Assembly (NCBI GenBank): GCA_003135595.1
Contig: PLCI01000104.1
Location: 1 to 7,572, forward strand
Direction of reading: 5' to 3'
DNA from: Acidimicrobiaceae bacterium
GTDB lineage: Bacteria > Actinomycetota > Acidimicrobiia > Acidimicrobiales > RAAP-2
Length of the DNA: 7,572 nt
Shown here: positions 5,810 to 7,572 of the stretch, piece by piece
How the letters are laid out: each line of letters begins with the position of its first letter
Position numbering within the stretch: the first letter of the stretch is position 1
Program-made: the position numbers and the translations under genes
Notes under the pieces: generated by a model
Told to the model about the DNA's origin: nothing
The model's database searches: none
What the model saw: the letters and a program-made list of their open reading frames with translations, nothing else

Positions 5810-6814
5810 ATGACCACTGACCCCGGCCGGCGCTACGAACAGCTCAGCTCGAAGGCCTACGAGCACCCCGCGGACCGGGCCGCGACATCCGCGCTGCGCT
5901 CGATCCCCCTGATGGACAAGGCAATCAAGCGGCTGACCCACCTTGCCATGGAGCGCCAGCTGCATCAGATGCTCGTCGGCAACGCCGTGCGAATCGGCGA
6001 GCACCAGGTCCCCGCGCTCCACGCGTCCTACCAGCGCGCGGCACTGGTGCTCGACATCGACCCCGTGCCCACCCTCTACATCACCCAGACCCCACTCGCG
6101 AACGCCACGACCATCGGCGCGCATCGCCCCGTGGTGCTCGTCTACTCAGGACTCGTGTCGTCCTACGACGCCGACGAGATCGAGGCGATCTTGGCGCACG
6201 AGCTCGGTCACGTGCTGTCCGAGCACTACTACTACACGACCGCGTTCGTGCTGGTCGCCCAGTTGCTCACGTCGTCGCTCTCTGGGGGGCTGCCCGGCCT
6301 GCCCGTGATGGCGCTCTATATGGCCCTGCTCGAGTGGTCACGGGCCGCCGAGCTGTCGTCTGATCGAGCGAGCGCGCTCGTGATGGACGACCCGCTCATC
6401 ACGTGCAGAATGCTGATGCGCATGGCGGGCGGTGCCGTCGAGGGCATGAACCTCGACGCGTTCATCGCCCAGGCGACCGAGTACGAGGAGGAGGACGACC
6501 TCTTCGCTCGGTGGAGCAGGGCGATGGTGGAGCTCACCCGCACGCACCCGTTCGCGGTTCGGCGAGTTCGCGAGCTCGTCGGGTGGGTCGGCGCGGGCGA
6601 CTTCGACCGGATACGGTCCGGCAGCTACGTGCGTCGCGGGAGCGAGCCGGCGCCGTCAGCCGAGTTCGAGGCAGCCGTCACGCACTACCGCGAGCGCTTC
6701 TCGAGCATGCTCGAGCGCACGACCGGCGGCGTGCAGCGAATGATCAACCAGCTCGAGGACTTCCTGCGACGCACCGCCCCGGGATCGGGCGACGAGGACG
6801 ACGCCTCGATCTGA
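5810..6814 (+). CDS. M48 family (HtpX-like) zinc metallopeptidase
   Basis: A 334-residue peptidase of the M48 family, membrane-linked zinc proteases involved in protein quality control. The active site is ILAHELGHVLSEH (127-139), with zinc ligands H130 and H134 and catalytic E131. The third ligand is E181 in AAELSSDRAS (179-188), the usual E-x-x-x-D pattern. Between them, residues 141-175 are hydrophobic with a Gly/Pro turn near 159-164, which reads as a membrane hairpin. Unlike classical HtpX, no hydrophobic segments precede the active site: residues 1-110 are soluble-looking and begin with the AYEHPADRAATSALRSIP block (16-33) that I associate with an actinobacterial M48 group. The C-terminus is charged and ends in an acidic tail (GSGDEDDASI). 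The start ATG has a good Shine-Dalgarno sequence. The gene is divergent from the peroxidase operon across 120 nt. Natural substrates are unknown; a role in envelope protein turnover is inference. Confidence 0.93.
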   Translation: MTTDPGRRYEQLSSKAYEHPADRAATSALRSIPLMDKAIKRLTHLAMERQLHQMLVGNAVRIGEHQVPALHASYQRAALVLDIDPVPTLYITQTPLANATTIGAHRPVVLVYSGLVSSYDADEIEAILAHELGHVLSEHYYYTTAFVLVAQLLTSSLSGGLPGLPVMALYMALLEWSRAAELSSDRASALVMDDPLITCRMLMRMAGGAVEGMNLDAFIAQATEYEEEDDLFARWSRAMVELTRTHPFAVRRVRELVGWVGAGDFDRIRSGSYVRRGSEPAPSAEFEAAVTHYRERFSSMLERTTGGVQRMINQLEDFLRRTAPGSGDEDDASI

Positions 6815-6845
6815 GGTGCGCGACCCGGGCCGTGTGTCCGGTTCG

Positions 6846-7572
6846 CTAGTTCTTCTTCGACTCGTCGATGCCGAACAGCCCGACCAGCTTGCCGAGGTCC
6901 TCGGGTACGTGCGTCGGCGTGTCTCGGTTGAGCACCTCGCCCCGGAAGTACGCAGGCCGGATACCCCTGTAGACGAACATCAGGATGACACCGACGGCGA
7001 GGAAGATGAAGTCGATGACGAACGTGCCGCCGACGTACCAGTGCGGAGGGAACCACAGTGTGAAGTGCGAGTAGCTGTTGACTGGTCGCCAGTAGTACCA
7101 AAGGTTGTAGCCGAGCGCGAACCACAGGATCAGTCCGCCCAACAGCGGGAGGATCCCCCGGATCCACAGGTTCCTCGCGCTCTCCCTGAGCGAGGCGCGC
7201 CAGTACCACGCGCACTCGAAGCCGGTGAGTCCGTAGTAGAACGCGATCATCACCCCGAGCGCGGAGATCGAGTCCTTGATCACCGAGTTCGGGTTGATGT
7301 AGTTGAGGACGACGTACACCACAATCGAGACAAGGCCCATGAGCACCGTCGCGAACGTCGGCGTGAGGAATCGCCTGTGGATCTTCGCGAATCGCTGTGG
7401 CACCGCCTTGTAGACGCCCATCGCGAGCACGGTCCTCGCCGTGGGGAGGATCGTCGTCTGCGTGCTGGCGGCGGCTGAGCTGAGCACCATCAGCAACAGC
7501 AGGTGCGAGAGCACGCTGCCGAAGCCGCTGCTGCCGAAGATCGAGCTGCCCAAGACCGAGAGCACGTCGTTC
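6846..7572 (-). CDS. APC-family amino acid permease, C-terminal part (N-terminus off window)
   Basis: The last 242 residues of an integral membrane transporter of the amino acid-polyamine-organocation superfamily, which usually brings amino acids in with protons or sodium. The diagnostic stretch is SSAAASTQTTILPTARTVLA, followed by AVPQRFAKIHRRFLTPTFA; together these mark the loop after TM8 in permeases of this type. Five hydrophobic segments are visible, corresponding to about TM8-TM12, followed by a hydrophilic C-terminal tail ending IDESKKN at a TAG stop. The reading frame continues through the right edge with no start; the GTG at 7565 is an internal valine, not the start. The remainder should be about 250-300 further residues. 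It converges with the M48 gene across 31 nt in which I see no convincing terminator. Which amino acid is transported cannot be told. Confidence 0.88.
   Translation of the reverse strand, partial: NDVLSVLGSSIFGSSGFGSVLSHLLLLMVLSSAAASTQTTILPTARTVLAMGVYKAVPQRFAKIHRRFLTPTFATVLMGLVSIVVYVVLNYINPNSVIKDSISALGVMIAFYYGLTGFECAWYWRASLRESARNLWIRGILPLLGGLILWFALGYNLWYYWRPVNSYSHFTLWFPPHWYVGGTFVIDFIFLAVGVILMFVYRGIRPAYFRGEVLNRDTPTHVPEDLGKLVGLFGIDESKKN

Noticed and set aside
5690..6124. N-terminal extension of the peroxidase frame up to 6124
   Set aside because: The added 145 residues run antisense through the start of the M48 gene and the shared intergenic region and have no family similarity. The family N-terminus begins at 5689.
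6815..6845. Intrinsic terminator between the convergent M48 and permease genes
   Set aside because: The 31-nt gap has G+C-rich short repeats (CCGG twice, CCCGGG) but no stem longer than about 4 bp and no T-tract on either strand.
6403..7215. Open frames overlapping the 3' end of M48 (6403-6849 plus strand, 6685-7215 minus strand)
   Set aside because: Both are out-of-frame or antisense to genes with clear motifs, and their Arg-rich products are typical shadows.

Overview
The window looks like ordinary chromosomal DNA from a G+C-rich bacterium, most likely an actinobacterium (Actinomycetota; class not resolved). The reasons are strong G/C bias at third codon positions, frequent GTG starts, two genes with leaderless-type starts (a TANNNT -10 box exactly 6 nt before the start codon and no Shine-Dalgarno), and an M48 peptidase of a type I associate with this phylum. 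I see no mobile element, CRISPR array, tRNA/rRNA gene, prophage gene or sign of recent transfer.

Layout. (1) Positions 1-2186, minus strand: the first 728 codons of ileS (isoleucyl-tRNA synthetase, eukaryote-like IleRS2 type). Its C-terminus lies off the left edge. (2) Positions 2187-2270: an 84-nt divergent intergenic region. (3) Positions 2271-2759, plus strand: a GNAT N-acetyltransferase that converges on the next cluster with only 5 nt between the stop codons. (4) Positions 5689 down to 2765, minus strand: an apparent three-gene operon transcribed in the order peroxidase of the glutathione-peroxidase family, HAD sugar-phosphate phosphatase (HxpB-like), DUF885 zinc metallopeptidase. The junctions are 1 nt and 26 nt. 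(5) Positions 5690-5809: a 120-nt divergent intergenic region with two inverted repeats. (6) Positions 5810-6814, plus strand: an M48 (HtpX-like) membrane metallopeptidase. (7) Positions 6846-7572, minus strand: the C-terminal part of an APC-family amino acid permease, whose N-terminus lies off the right edge.

The genes do not form one recognisable pathway. They cover translation, small-molecule acetylation, peroxide detoxification, phosphatase housekeeping, proteolysis and amino acid uptake. The peroxidase operon and the M48 peptidase are divergent and share one control region, so linked regulation under oxidative or envelope stress is possible but is only inference.

I found no convincing new biological system. 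The most notable points are the ileS active-site signature, where HxGH is replaced by GLHH (an arrangement tied to high mupirocin tolerance in other IleRS2 enzymes), the matched leaderless promoters, and a 9-bp hairpin or operator candidate upstream of the M48 gene. Most other long open frames lie opposite or out of frame with these genes and are by-products of G+C-rich codon use.
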